A DNA stretch of 64,000 nt from Cupriavidus sp. P-10 (GCF_003402535.2 NZ_AP025173.1:186001-250000), one strand, 5' to 3'. Numbered from the stretch's first letter, positions 46,552-56,943 are shown. Notes: a model not told the origin generated them from the sequence alone. Made by a program: numbers and translations.

Positions 46552-47712
46552 GTGTCCTGTCCCGTAAATAACTGGCATTAGTCTTGCATACCGTTTCGGC
46601 ATTCTGGGAACGGAGATATCGAGATGATTACGGGCAGACCGAAGGCCGAATTGGTGTTGAGCGAAGACGAACGCGCGCAGTTGCAGGCGTTCGCGCGCAG
46701 CCGGTCGTTGCCTGCTGCGTTGAGCAATCGGGCGCGCATCATCCTCTGCAGCGCCGACGGTGAGCTCAATAGCGCGATCGCCGAGCGGCTGAAGATGGGC
46801 AACGCCACGGTCGGCAAATGGCGTGCGCGCTTCATTGCACGCCGAATCGCCTGTCTGTATGACGACGTTCGCCCGGGGGCCCCTCGCACGGTCGACGACG
46901 AACGGGTGGCGCAATTGATTCAGACCACCCTGCATACGAAGCCGGCCACTGGCTCGACACACTGGAGCGTGCGTGCTGTCGCGGCCGAGACCGGCATCTC
47001 CAAGAGCAGCGTGCAGCGCTACTTCCAACTCTTCGGGCTGCAACCTCATCGTACCGAAGGCTTCAAGCTGTCTACCGACCCGTTCTTTGTCGAGAAGCTG
47101 CGCGACGTGGTGGGCTTGTACCTGAGCCCACGTGACAACGCGCTGGTGCTGTGCGTGGATGAGAAAAGCCAGTGCCAGGCACTGGAGCGCACGCAGCCGA
47201 TGCTGCCCATGGGATTCGGCTACGTCGAGGGCGTCACGCACGACTACAAACGTCATGGCACCACCACGCTGTTTGCGGCGCTGAACATCCTGAATGGAGC
47301 CGTGCTGGCGCGATGCAAACCGCGCCATCGCCATCAGGAGTTCCTGTCGTTCCTCCGAGAGATCGACCAGGCCGTGCCCGCCGAGCTGGACATTCACTGC
47401 ATCGCCGATAACTACGCTACGCACAGCCACCCGAAGATCAAGACCTGGCTGGCAGCGCGTCCGCGTTGGCACATGCATTTCATCCCGACCTACAGTTCCT
47501 GGCTCAATCAGGTCGAACGTTTCTTCTCCCTCATTACCGATAAGGCTATCCGCCGCGGCTCGTTCACTAGCGTCAAGCAGTTGGTCCAACGCATCGATCA
47601 TTTCGTGACCGCTTACAACGCGGACTGCCAGCCGTTTCGCTGGACTGCCACTGCCGACTCGATTCTCGAAAAGTTGCACCGACTTTGCTCACGTATTAGT
47701 GGGACAGGACAC
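46552..47712 (+). mobile_element. IS630-family insertion sequence
   Basis: An 1161-bp element with terminal inverted repeats GTGTCCTGTCCC / GGGACAGGACAC, flanked by TA at 46550-46551 and 47713-47714, the target duplication expected of IS630/Tc1-type elements. Comparison with the duplicate at 25670 shows the uninterrupted target as GACTC(TA)GTTGCC-like. It carries one intact transposase gene and looks complete and potentially active. Confidence 0.92.
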
Positions 47713-47715
47713 TAG
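46624..47715 (+). CDS. IS630-family transposase
   Basis: Transposase of 363 residues. The N-terminal helix-turn-helix region (LSNRARIILCSADGELNSAI, AERLKMGNATVGKWRARFI) is followed by a second DNA-binding segment (IQTTLHTKPATGSTHWSVRA) and a DDE core with LVLCVDEKSQCQALERTQP and IHCIADNYATHSHPKIKTWL. PTYSSWLNQVERFFSLIT carries the last acidic residue. The reading frame has no stop inside the element: its final codons GGA-CAC are the inverted repeat, and the TAG stop is made by the target TA plus the next genomic base. Confidence 0.93.
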   Translation: MITGRPKAELVLSEDERAQLQAFARSRSLPAALSNRARIILCSADGELNSAIAERLKMGNATVGKWRARFIARRIACLYDDVRPGAPRTVDDERVAQLIQTTLHTKPATGSTHWSVRAVAAETGISKSSVQRYFQLFGLQPHRTEGFKLSTDPFFVEKLRDVVGLYLSPRDNALVLCVDEKSQCQALERTQPMLPMGFGYVEGVTHDYKRHGTTTLFAALNILNGAVLARCKPRHRHQEFLSFLREIDQAVPAELDIHCIADNYATHSHPKIKTWLAARPRWHMHFIPTYSSWLNQVERFFSLITDKAIRRGSFTSVKQLVQRIDHFVTAYNADCQPFRWTATADSILEKLHRLCSRISGTGH

Positions 47716-47979
47716 TTGCCACAGCGTGGACAGACGCATGTCAGCTTGGCGCGGCACTCTTGAATTTTGCCGCAATTGGATTCTCGAACCGACATTTTGT
47801 GAAGCACATATCACTCTCCACCACTTCGGCCCGCCTTATAGGCCACTAGACGCCCAATTGATTCCGGTTTCAATCAGTGCTTGGGTGCCCGATCTGCTGC
47901 GGCCCGCTGACCTGCTCAAAGAACCGCCCCGCCCTGCGAGAGACAAGCCGAAAAAGCCCGTCACTTGAATACGGCAACG

Positions 47980-48879
47980 CTATGGCCGAGTTTCACAAGA
48001 CAATGACTCCTCAACAAAGGCGCGAACTGCAGGGGAAAGCTCTCGCTTCCGGCTAGCGATTGCCAAATCAACAGCATACTCAAAGTCCTGGATGGCTCTG
48101 TAACAAACCTCCGGCTGTAGAAAATTCCGCATGGACTCGGGTACGACAGCCACGCCGTACCCAGCCGAAGCCAGGCTAATCGCAGAGATGAAATCCTGAA
48201 CGCGATAGTCGAGAATCGCCGAAAATCCTCCGGCGGATCCCAACGCCGACAGTACCTCTCCGAAGCCCTCCTCCTCGTCGAACTGCGGCGAAACAAAGGA
48301 CTGATCTTTCAGGTCACTGGCAACCAATCTTGGCTTCCTCGCCAGCGGATGGCTCTCCGCCATGGCAACGACCACACGTTCACTCTGTATGAGCGTTGCC
48401 GTCAAGCCCGCCGGATACTGGCGCCGCAGCCGCACAATGCCGACATCAATCTCGCCGCTATCCAGCGCTTCAAACTGCCGTGGCGTATCCATGGCCACGA
48501 CCTCAACGCGCACATTTCCATGGGAAACGCGGAAATGGCGCATTAATCGCGTCAGCACACCGCTGCTCACGCCAGAAGCTACATATGCGATTCGGACAAT
48601 GCCCGCAAGGCCTCGTGCCGCCAGCCGGCCGACCTGATCGGCTCGTTCCAGATGTCGCAACGCCCCCACGGCTTCCGCATGGAACAGACGCCCCGCATCC
48701 GTGAGCGTCACCGGTTGCCGTTTGTTCCGATTCAGCAGGCGAACTCCCATGTCCTGCTCCAACCGCTGAATCTGCGCACTCAGGGCGGATTGCGCCACAT
48801 CGAGGCGATCTGCCGCCTTGGCGAAGTGCAGCTCCTCGACCACGGCAGTGAAGTATCGCAATTGCCGGGCATCGATCAT
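47980..48879 (-). CDS. LysR-family regulator, divergent from glaH
   Basis: Regulator of 299 residues, standard LysR length. The helix-turn-helix is RQLRYFTAVVEELHFAKAAD plus AQSALSAQIQRLEQDMGVRL. The effector domain has IVRIAYVASGVSSGVLTRLM and GEIDVGIVRL, as in the CatR/BenM-like branch. It diverges from glaH with 96 bases between, where a CCGAA-N11-TTCGG site lies, so it is the likely regulator of the glutarate genes. A truncated duplicate of its end is at 25953-26219. Confidence 0.92.
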   Translation of the reverse strand: MIDARQLRYFTAVVEELHFAKAADRLDVAQSALSAQIQRLEQDMGVRLLNRNKRQPVTLTDAGRLFHAEAVGALRHLERADQVGRLAARGLAGIVRIAYVASGVSSGVLTRLMRHFRVSHGNVRVEVVAMDTPRQFEALDSGEIDVGIVRLRRQYPAGLTATLIQSERVVVAMAESHPLARKPRLVASDLKDQSFVSPQFDEEEGFGEVLSALGSAGGFSAILDYRVQDFISAISLASAGYGVAVVPESMRNFLQPEVCYRAIQDFEYAVDLAIASRKRELSPAVRAFVEESLSCETRP

Positions 48880-48892
48880 TTGATCTCCATCT

Positions 48893-48913
48893 CCGAATAA
48901 AGATTATGTTCGG
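48893..48913. promoter_or_regulatory. Candidate LysR binding site between lysR and glaH
   Basis: CCGAA-N11-TTCGG, a 21-base interrupted palindrome with an AT-rich centre (TAAAGATTATG), lies 13 bases before the LysR start and 63 bases before glaH. Size, symmetry and place in a divergent LysR promoter fit a regulator recognition site. Confidence 0.55.
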
Positions 48914-48975
48914 GCCGCTGGATGCCGACCAGGAAGCAGGCTGAAATGGAGTCCCGAACTTAGAAGGAGACCCCA

Positions 48976-49908
48976 ATGAACGCACCGCTCGCAGACGCGA
49001 TTCTCTCCACCCCCGAGCAACCCCTCTTCCATCTGTTGCCCCACGCCGATCACCATCGCCTCATGCATGTCACGGCCGACGAGGCCGCACTTTCCGGCTT
49101 TCTTGACGACGCCCGACATGTCGATGTCCAGAATCTCGAGTACGTCCCGTTCATGCGCTACCACCTCGCCAACCTGCTGGTCCAGCGCCTTGGCAACGGC
49201 TTCGCGCAAACCTTGATTGACTTGGTCAAGAACCGCCGCCACGGTGGATTCACGATGGGTCTCCAGGGCCTTTCGGATGACTCTGCAGACTTCGTCCGGC
49301 TCGGTACGGCCGTGTGCCATATCCTCGGCCCCAGCAATCACGATGCAATGTCCGGGACATACTACGCCCGCTTCATCGTGAAACACACGGACGACAGCGA
49401 CTCCTACCTGCGCCAGGCCTATCGCCTGTTCACGATGCACACTGACGGGACGTTTGTCAGTGAGGCGACAGACTGGCTGCTGATGATGAAATTTTCCGAA
49501 GAAAATGCCATCGGTGGGGAATCGCGTTTCTTGCATCTTGATGATTGGGACGAGATCGAGCAATTCGTCAATCACAAACTTGGGACCAGGCCCTTCCAGT
49601 ACAAGGCGCCAGGCTCCAAGAATGTCTCCGATAGAGTCGAGCGCCCCATTTTCTTCCAGAGCCAGTTCGGACTGTCGATGTCGTTCATTGATCAGTTCGT
49701 CCAGCCCGCCGACCGCGACGAAGCGGCCTTTCTCCATGCGTTGTCGGCCTCCATGGAGGCGTCCGCCGGCACGAAGGAAGTCTCCCTTCCGGTCGGCGAC
49801 CTCGTCGTGCTGAACAACTATTTCTACCTCCACGGTCGGGCGCCTTTCAAGAAGAATGAGTCGCTGTTCCGTGAACTGATGCGACAACGCGGCACCCTCG
49901 CATCATGA
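48976..49908 (+). CDS. glaH: Glutarate 2-hydroxylase GlaH (CsiD family)
   Basis: Fe(II)/2-oxoglutarate-dependent dioxygenase of 310 residues that hydroxylates glutarate to L-2-hydroxyglutarate. It matches E. coli CsiD/GlaH along its length: GTYYARFIVKHTDDSDSYLR, the iron-binding H-x-D in MHTDGTFV (H155, D157), LLMMKFSEENAIGGESRFLH, FIDQFVQP, and the distal histidine in NYFYLHGR (H286). The ending RELMRQRG contains the 2-oxoglutarate-binding arginine. AAGGAG precedes the start. It is divergent from a LysR regulator and is followed 85 bases later by an FMN-dependent hydroxyacid dehydrogenase. Confidence 0.93.
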   Translation: MNAPLADAILSTPEQPLFHLLPHADHHRLMHVTADEAALSGFLDDARHVDVQNLEYVPFMRYHLANLLVQRLGNGFAQTLIDLVKNRRHGGFTMGLQGLSDDSADFVRLGTAVCHILGPSNHDAMSGTYYARFIVKHTDDSDSYLRQAYRLFTMHTDGTFVSEATDWLLMMKFSEENAIGGESRFLHLDDWDEIEQFVNHKLGTRPFQYKAPGSKNVSDRVERPIFFQSQFGLSMSFIDQFVQPADRDEAAFLHALSASMEASAGTKEVSLPVGDLVVLNNYFYLHGRAPFKKNESLFRELMRQRGTLAS

Positions 49909-49993
49909 GATGGGCTGGCGCTGTTAATCCCGTATTGCGATCGTGTCGATGCGGATGCCGCGCCACTCGAACGAGCAGAATGCAGGAAGACAA

Positions 49994-51229
49994 ATGAAAC
50001 TCCACGAAGGCACAAGAATTCCGGAGGGGCTGCCTGCCACGCAGCGCCATCTCGCCGCCTATGCGGCGAAGAAACATCTCCCTCCCAAGCTGCAGAAGAT
50101 CCTTTCCCTGGCCGACTTCGAAGCCGCCGCGCGCAGCCATCTGCCACGGCCGTTGTTCGGCTACATTTCCGGCGCCGCCGAGGACGGCATATCCCTCAAT
50201 GCCAATCGAAACGCATTCGAGCAGCTTAGATTTCTCCCCAAGGTCTTGATCGACGTATCCCATCGATCGCAAGACACCGCCATATTTGGCAAGACCTACG
50301 CATCTCCATTCGGCATTGCACCGGTGGGCATCAGCGCCATCTCGGCATATCGGGGCGACATCGCGCTGGCGCAGGCGGCGCAGGAGGAGAACATTCCGGC
50401 GATCATGAGTGGCTCGTCCCTGATTCCGATGGAAGCCGTCCATGCCGCTGCCCCCGGCACATGGTTTCAGGCCTATCTTCCCGGTGATACCTCGCGCATC
50501 GACGCGTTGATAGACAGAGTCGGCGCAGCAGGCTTCTCGACGCTCGTCATTACCGTCGACATCCCGGTATGGGCGAACCGCGAGAACAACGTACGGACGG
50601 GGTTCTCGTTGCCGTTGCGCCCCTCCCTCCGACTCGCAATGGACGGACTGGCCCACCCCCGCTGGCTCGCTGGAACCTTCTTGCGAACCCTCATCGCTCA
50701 TGGCATGCCCCATTTCGAGAACTCCTTCGCGACCCGCGGCGCGCCCATGCTCTCGGCTTCGGCAATACGTGACACGACTGGCCGGGACCACCTGTCCTGG
50801 GCGGACATTGCGCGGATCCGCCAGCGCTGGACCGGAAACCTGGTCATCAAAGGCATTCTTCATGCTGACGATGCCAGGCACGCCGTTTCGCTTGGTGCGG
50901 ATGGCATCATCGTCTCGAACCACGGTGGACGCCAACTGGATGGCGCAGTCGAACCCCTGCACGTACTGCCGCATATCTGCGATGCGGTCGGAGACCAGAC
51001 GGTCGTGATGATGGACAGTGGCATCCGGCGAGGTGGCGATGTCCTCAAGGCGCTGGCGCTGGGCGCTCGCTTCGTCTTCCTGGGTCGACCATTCATGTAT
51101 GCAGCGGTTGTCGGTGGCATACATGGTGTAAGACATGCTATCAGCCTGCTCAGGGAGGAAGTCGATAGGAACATGGCTATGCTCGGCACGCCAACGATTG
51201 CGCAGGTTCATCGCGACGTGCTTGCCTGA
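49994..51229 (+). CDS. FMN-dependent L-2-hydroxyacid dehydrogenase (LldD family)
   Basis: FMN alpha-hydroxyacid oxidase/dehydrogenase of 411 residues. The family pattern is complete: LADFEAAARSHLPRPLFGYI and SGAAED at the N-terminus, FGIAPVGISAISAYRGDIAL, FQAYLPGD, VITVDIPVWANRENNVRTGF, LVIKGILHADDARHAVSLGA, the catalytic histidine and arginine in IIVSNHGGRQLDG, and DSGIRRGGDVLKALALGARF. AGGAAG precedes the ATG at 49994. L-lactate is the classic substrate, but position directly after glaH suggests L-2-hydroxyglutarate oxidation to 2-oxoglutarate, taking the place of the unrelated LhgO flavoprotein. Confidence 0.92.
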   Translation: MKLHEGTRIPEGLPATQRHLAAYAAKKHLPPKLQKILSLADFEAAARSHLPRPLFGYISGAAEDGISLNANRNAFEQLRFLPKVLIDVSHRSQDTAIFGKTYASPFGIAPVGISAISAYRGDIALAQAAQEENIPAIMSGSSLIPMEAVHAAAPGTWFQAYLPGDTSRIDALIDRVGAAGFSTLVITVDIPVWANRENNVRTGFSLPLRPSLRLAMDGLAHPRWLAGTFLRTLIAHGMPHFENSFATRGAPMLSASAIRDTTGRDHLSWADIARIRQRWTGNLVIKGILHADDARHAVSLGADGIIVSNHGGRQLDGAVEPLHVLPHICDAVGDQTVVMMDSGIRRGGDVLKALALGARFVFLGRPFMYAAVVGGIHGVRHAISLLREEVDRNMAMLGTPTIAQVHRDVLA

Positions 51230-51288
51230 GCCTAACATGGGGTCGCGCAGACCGCGTGGCCCTTCGTACGCTACTCGATGCGTAGTGA

Positions 51289-51315
51289 GGCGGCCGGCTT
51301 GAACCGCCGACCGCC
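51289..51315. terminator. Bidirectional hairpin between convergent operons
   Basis: GGCGGCCGGC / GCCGACCGCC pairs over ten positions with one mismatch and a seven-base loop. It lies between the hydroxyacid dehydrogenase (plus) and the aldehyde dehydrogenase (minus) stops, the place for a shared terminator. No T-run is seen. Confidence 0.55.
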
Positions 51316-51326
51316 CCGCGCCACCA

Positions 51327-52772
51327 TCACGACAGCGTGTAGGCCGTCTTGACCGCAGTGTAGAACTCGCGCGCATAAGTACCCTGCTCGCGTGCCCCGT
51401 AGCTGGATCCTTTGCGACCCCCGAAAGGCGAGTGGTAGTCGACCCCGGCAGTCGGAACGTTGACCATCACCATTCCTGCGACCGAGCGCCGTTTGAAGTC
51501 AGTCGCATACTTCAGGGAGTTTGTGCAGATGCCGGACGACAGCCCAAAGTCGGTGTCATTGGCCACGGCCAAAGCTTCCTCATAGTCTTTGACTCGAATC
51601 ACCGTCGCAACAGGGCCAAAGATTTCCTCGCGATTGACACGCATATCATTGCGTGTCTCCGTGATCAGTGCCGGAGAAAGATAGAAGCCTGGGGTGTCGC
51701 GCTCAAGACGTTCGCCACCAGAAACCAGGCGCCCGCCCTCCGAAACTCCCAGGTCGATGTATTGGCAGTCCTGTTCAAGCTGATCCTGCGACGCCACCGG
51801 CCCGATATCGGTCCCGTCTTTCAACGCATGGCCGATGCGAAGTTCGGACATGCGCCTTGTCATCGCCGCCACGAAGGCATCGTGGATACCCTCCTGCACC
51901 ACGAGGCGGCTGGACCCTGTGCAGCGCTGCCCGGTCGAGTAGAACGACCCCTGAATGGCGACGGAGACCGCAACGTCCAGGTTGGCATCATCGAGAATCA
52001 CCAGCGGGTTCTTGCCGCCCATTTCCATTTGCACCTTTGCGCCACGCTGAACACACGTGACTCCGAGGTGCCGGCCCGTATCGACCGAGCCCGTGAAGCT
52101 GACGGCCCTGACCTTTCGCGAAGCTGCGATGGCCTGACCAACACTGGAACCAGGTCCCATGACCAGATTGAAAACGCCCGCGGGCAGTTTTCCTGCGCGG
52201 ACGATAATTTCCGCCAACGCCCAGGCGCTTCCGGGCACCAGATCGGCGGGCTTGAATACGACGGTGTTGCCGTAGGCCAGCGCGGGAGCAATTTTCCAGG
52301 CCGGAATAGCAAGCGGGAAGTTCCAGGGTGTAATGATCCCCACAACGCCCTCGGGTTCGCGCGTCACTTCGACGTCGACACACGGGCGAATGACCGGCAG
52401 TTTTTCTCCGCTGACGCGCAACGCTTCGCCTGCAAAGAACTTGAAGATGCGACCAGCACGCACTGCTTCGGCAACGCCTTCGCCACGGGTCTTTCCCTCC
52501 TCGCGCGACAATAGTTCCCCCAACGCTTCGCACCGAGCCAGGAGCTCCGTGCCAACTCGATCGAGCGCATCGGCTCTTTGCTCTGCCGTCCACCTTTCCC
52601 AAACGCCTCGGACGTCAAAGGCGGCGTCAATGGCTTGCTCGGCTTGCTTGGCGTCGGCGCGGGTGTAGGCACCAATTACGTCGTCGGTATCAGAGGGGTT
52701 GATGTTCTGGCCGGTTCTCGGGCCTTCGACCCACTCGCCGCCGATGTAGTTTCTGTGAATGGATGTCGTCAT
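51327..52772 (-). CDS. NAD(P)-dependent aldehyde dehydrogenase, probable glutarate semialdehyde dehydrogenase
   Basis: Aldehyde dehydrogenase of 481 residues with all catalytic elements: oxyanion asparagine in IITPWNFPLA, cofactor loop FTGSVDTGRHLG, general base glutamate in VQMEMGGKNPLV, nucleophile cysteine in STGQRCTGSSR, and EEIFGPVATVIRV near the C-terminus. Its style is that of the 2-oxoglutarate semialdehyde/succinate semialdehyde group. It lies nine bases after the iron-type alcohol dehydrogenase gene, so together they would take 5-hydroxyvalerate through glutarate semialdehyde to glutarate. The substrate assignment comes from context. Confidence 0.9.
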   Translation of the reverse strand: MTTSIHRNYIGGEWVEGPRTGQNINPSDTDDVIGAYTRADAKQAEQAIDAAFDVRGVWERWTAEQRADALDRVGTELLARCEALGELLSREEGKTRGEGVAEAVRAGRIFKFFAGEALRVSGEKLPVIRPCVDVEVTREPEGVVGIITPWNFPLAIPAWKIAPALAYGNTVVFKPADLVPGSAWALAEIIVRAGKLPAGVFNLVMGPGSSVGQAIAASRKVRAVSFTGSVDTGRHLGVTCVQRGAKVQMEMGGKNPLVILDDANLDVAVSVAIQGSFYSTGQRCTGSSRLVVQEGIHDAFVAAMTRRMSELRIGHALKDGTDIGPVASQDQLEQDCQYIDLGVSEGGRLVSGGERLERDTPGFYLSPALITETRNDMRVNREEIFGPVATVIRVKDYEEALAVANDTDFGLSSGICTNSLKYATDFKRRSVAGMVMVNVPTAGVDYHSPFGGRKGSSYGAREQGTYAREFYTAVKTAYTLS

Positions 52773-52781
52773 ATCAGTGAT

Positions 52782-53936
52782 TCAGTAGGCTGCCTCGTAC
52801 AGGGCCAGCGCCTGGTCGTATTCGATCTCGCGGGGATTGTGGACCAGTAGGCGCCGAATATTCATCACGTCCCGGGCCAGCATCGGGATGTCCTCCCCCC
52901 TTACCTTCACCTCGCGCAGGCTGTGCGCATACGGCATGTCGGAGACCAGTTTGCAGATGGCGTCGACAAAGTTTCTCGCAGCGTAGGTGTCGGTGGTCGA
53001 TTCGAGTTCCGGCAGCAATGCGCGTCCCATCCGCGCGTAGATGGCGCTTGCCGATTCGAGATTGAATCGCAGCACATGGGGCAGCATTAGCGAGTTGGAG
53101 AGCCCGTGCGGCACGTGGTAGTGAACCCCGAGCGGATAAGCTAGTGCATGGACGGCACCGACGGAGGAATTGGCGAAGGCCATGCCGGCAAAAAGGGAGC
53201 CGAGCAACATTTGTTCCCGAACATCGAGGTTCTTGCCGTCGTGGATCGCCAGCGGAAGATTGCGGTAGAGCATCTTCAACGCCTCTATCGCCAGCGCATC
53301 CGACAACGGGTTCTTCTTCAGATGCGTGGTGAGGGTCTCGATGGCATGAACCATGGCATCCACGCCGGTCATGGCCGTCACCGCCGGTGGCAAGCCGACG
53401 GTCAATTCGCAATCGAGCAGCGCGAGATCCGGCAGGAGCAGCCCTGCGACAATCGGCTTCTTCTCATGCGTGGGTGTAGTCACCACGGAAATCGGCGTAA
53501 CTTCGGAACCAGTGCCCGCCGTGGTCGGGATCTGGATCAGCGGCAGCCGGGGCCCGCGCGCCAGACCCACACCGTAGATCTCGTCCATCGCCTGAGGGGT
53601 ACGGGCGAGCAAGGCCACCAGCTTGGCCGTATCGAGCGAACTGCCCCCACCGAAGCCGATCACGCCATCGGCGCCGGCCTGCCTCGCGCTGTCGGCGGCA
53701 TTAATGATGGTGGCCTCTGGCGGATCGGCCAGCACATCAGCGTATACCGTGACCTCCACTGACGCGTCTCGTAGTGCCTCGATAGCCGATGTCGTCAGAC
53801 CGGCCTTATGTAGTCCGCCGTCCGTGACCAGGAAGGCGTGCCGCATTCCGTGTTCGCGGGCCAATGTGCCAAGATGACGGATTGCGCCGCGCTGACACGT
53901 AATCTTTGGGGTGGTGTGGAAATCAAATTGACTCAT
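52782..53936 (-). CDS. Iron-containing alcohol dehydrogenase, probable omega-hydroxyacid dehydrogenase
   Basis: Group III metal-dependent alcohol dehydrogenase of 384 residues. The NAD-binding motif is GVIGFGGGSSLDTAKLVALL. The TAGTGSEVTPISVVT loop and metal ligands in TGVDAMVHAIETLTT and AVHALAYPLGVHYHVPHGLS are complete. AGGAG precedes the ATG at 53936. The gene follows the BVMO after 260 bases that hold no evident gene, and is tightly linked to the aldehyde dehydrogenase. In cyclopentanol degraders an enzyme of this step oxidises 5-hydroxyvalerate, the role proposed here. Confidence 0.9.
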   Translation of the reverse strand: MSQFDFHTTPKITCQRGAIRHLGTLAREHGMRHAFLVTDGGLHKAGLTTSAIEALRDASVEVTVYADVLADPPEATIINAADSARQAGADGVIGFGGGSSLDTAKLVALLARTPQAMDEIYGVGLARGPRLPLIQIPTTAGTGSEVTPISVVTTPTHEKKPIVAGLLLPDLALLDCELTVGLPPAVTAMTGVDAMVHAIETLTTHLKKNPLSDALAIEALKMLYRNLPLAIHDGKNLDVREQMLLGSLFAGMAFANSSVGAVHALAYPLGVHYHVPHGLSNSLMLPHVLRFNLESASAIYARMGRALLPELESTTDTYAARNFVDAICKLVSDMPYAHSLREVKVRGEDIPMLARDVMNIRRLLVHNPREIEYDQALALYEAAY

Positions 53937-54196
53937 GTTTGGGTTTCTCCTCGGCATCTCAGTGGACCCTCAACGGCTTCGGTAAGCCAACATGCGCCCG
54001 CCATGTTCTGCGTCAAGCGCCGCATGCGAAGGCGGCATTCCGACTGGCGCAATGCATGGTGAGATGCGACCGCAGGGTGATGTGCCACGTGAATGCGGTG
54101 CCGTCTGATCAAGACCAGACAGCACCGCCCGCGGGGCAAAGCGGATTGACCTGGCGCTGCTCACGCCAGGCAGACTTGCCGACTTACCTGGCCGGC

Positions 54197-55903
<1,707 letters not shown>

Positions 55904-56818
55904 TCATGCCAATCCGATGCGGGGGCGCACCCACTGCGCCATCCTCTGGATGACGTCATCCGCTTCGGGCGCCACGCCGGCCAGGAACTGGAAGACGTGC
56001 TGCATATCGTCGTAGCAATCGAACTTCACCTCGACACCGGCCTGCTTTGCCTTCTCGACGATGCGAATGCTGTCATCGAGCAGCGTCTCCGCATTACCCA
56101 CCGTCAGGTAGATCGGGGGATATCCGCTGTAGTCGGTGTAGAGCGGGTTCGCCAACGGGTCGTAGCGGTCTCCCTCCGGACCGATGAACAGCGGCCCCAG
56201 AAACTCCGTGGTGTCCTTCGACACAAAGGCATCCCGATGTGCGTTGGTCTCGTAGGTTTTCCCGGAGATATCCCAGCCCGCCCACGGCGAAATCGGCATG
56301 GTGGCCGCCGGCAGCGGAAGATCGCGCGCACGTGCTGACGCAATGGTTGTCAACGCAAGTGCGCCGCCTGCCGAATCCCCCACCAATGCAATATGCCGGG
56401 GCTTCAGGCCCTGATCCTTCAGGAGCCATTCATAAGCTGTCGTCATGTCATTGACCGGACCCGGGTGCGGATTCTCCGGAGCCCGGCCATAGTCGACAAT
56501 CAGCGCCCGGCAGCCTACGGCCTTGGCAATGTGGGCGAACATCTTCCTGTGCGTGTACATCGATCCGACGACATAGCCACCTCCGTGCGAGCAGAGCAGT
56601 GCGCGGTCCGGATCGCACCCTTTGGGAATGGCCCACATTGCCGGCACGCCTGCGGCATTGACTTCGATGTAGTCGACACCACCAGGTTCGGCGGTGACAT
56701 CGCCCCAATGGGAGAACAGTTGTCGCACTTCTTCCAGCGACATGTCGGGCTTCTCGCTCATTGTCTTGACCCAACCTGCATACAAGGTCTTGAGCGCTTC
56801 AGATTCAACGCTAGCCAT
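55904..56818 (-). CDS. Alpha/beta hydrolase, HSL-type esterase/lactone hydrolase
   Basis: Hormone-sensitive-lipase-type hydrolase of 304 residues. Oxyanion hole LLCSHGGGYVVGSMYTHRKM, nucleophile serine in IALVGDSAGGALAL, acid segment PLANPLYTDYSGYPP and catalytic histidine in YDDMQHVFQFLAG are all present. It is the first gene of the operon, followed without gap by the BVMO frame, so its likely role is opening the lactone made by that enzyme (for example 5-valerolactone to 5-hydroxyvalerate). AAAGGAGACGT precedes the ATG at 56818. A sigma-54-type promoter lies about 126 bases upstream. Confidence 0.9.
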   Translation of the reverse strand: MASVESEALKTLYAGWVKTMSEKPDMSLEEVRQLFSHWGDVTAEPGGVDYIEVNAAGVPAMWAIPKGCDPDRALLCSHGGGYVVGSMYTHRKMFAHIAKAVGCRALIVDYGRAPENPHPGPVNDMTTAYEWLLKDQGLKPRHIALVGDSAGGALALTTIASARARDLPLPAATMPISPWAGWDISGKTYETNAHRDAFVSKDTTEFLGPLFIGPEGDRYDPLANPLYTDYSGYPPIYLTVGNAETLLDDSIRIVEKAKQAGVEVKFDCYDDMQHVFQFLAGVAPEADDVIQRMAQWVRPRIGLA

Positions 56819-56943
56819 ACGTCTCCTTTCAGTCTTGTGAGTAGTAGTCAGTTCCCTTTGCATCGGGTCGGCGCGTCGCGAACCGCCGCCCCCAGATGCA
56901 TTGGTGTTACCTGTAGATGCGACATCACGGGCAAACCTCATAG

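Larger units (their letters stand above)
45851..47809 (-). pseudogene. Broken second copy of the cyclase/AAA gene, interrupted by IS630
   Basis: Minus strand from ATG 47809: TKCRFENPIAAKF, then frameshifted ribbon sequence, then after the IS630 element KTITALFADMAGSTALIHDL and HHYEGYVAKSLGDGILALFG. Next, past a deletion of about 1.2 kb, come VLAARIDRLSIAERALLQTL, PLSLIRQVVGQPEDEL and EIEYSFKHGLAQEVAGSSLL. The TPR part is gone, replaced by an IS5 transposase end. Several frameshifts are present. It is clearly derived from the same ancestor as the intact gene at 22359-25778 and is non-functional. Confidence 0.85.
46200..48237. repeat. Duplicated segment, copy 2 (contains IS630 insertion)
   Basis: Corresponds to 25330-26219 with the IS630 element (46552-47712) inserted. 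The spacer after the cyclase start and the 3' quarter of the LysR gene are nearly identical between copies, including the LysR stop and the following GCCCGTCACTTG. Here the LysR gene continues intact to 48879, so this copy preserves the older right-hand arrangement. Confidence 0.8.
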
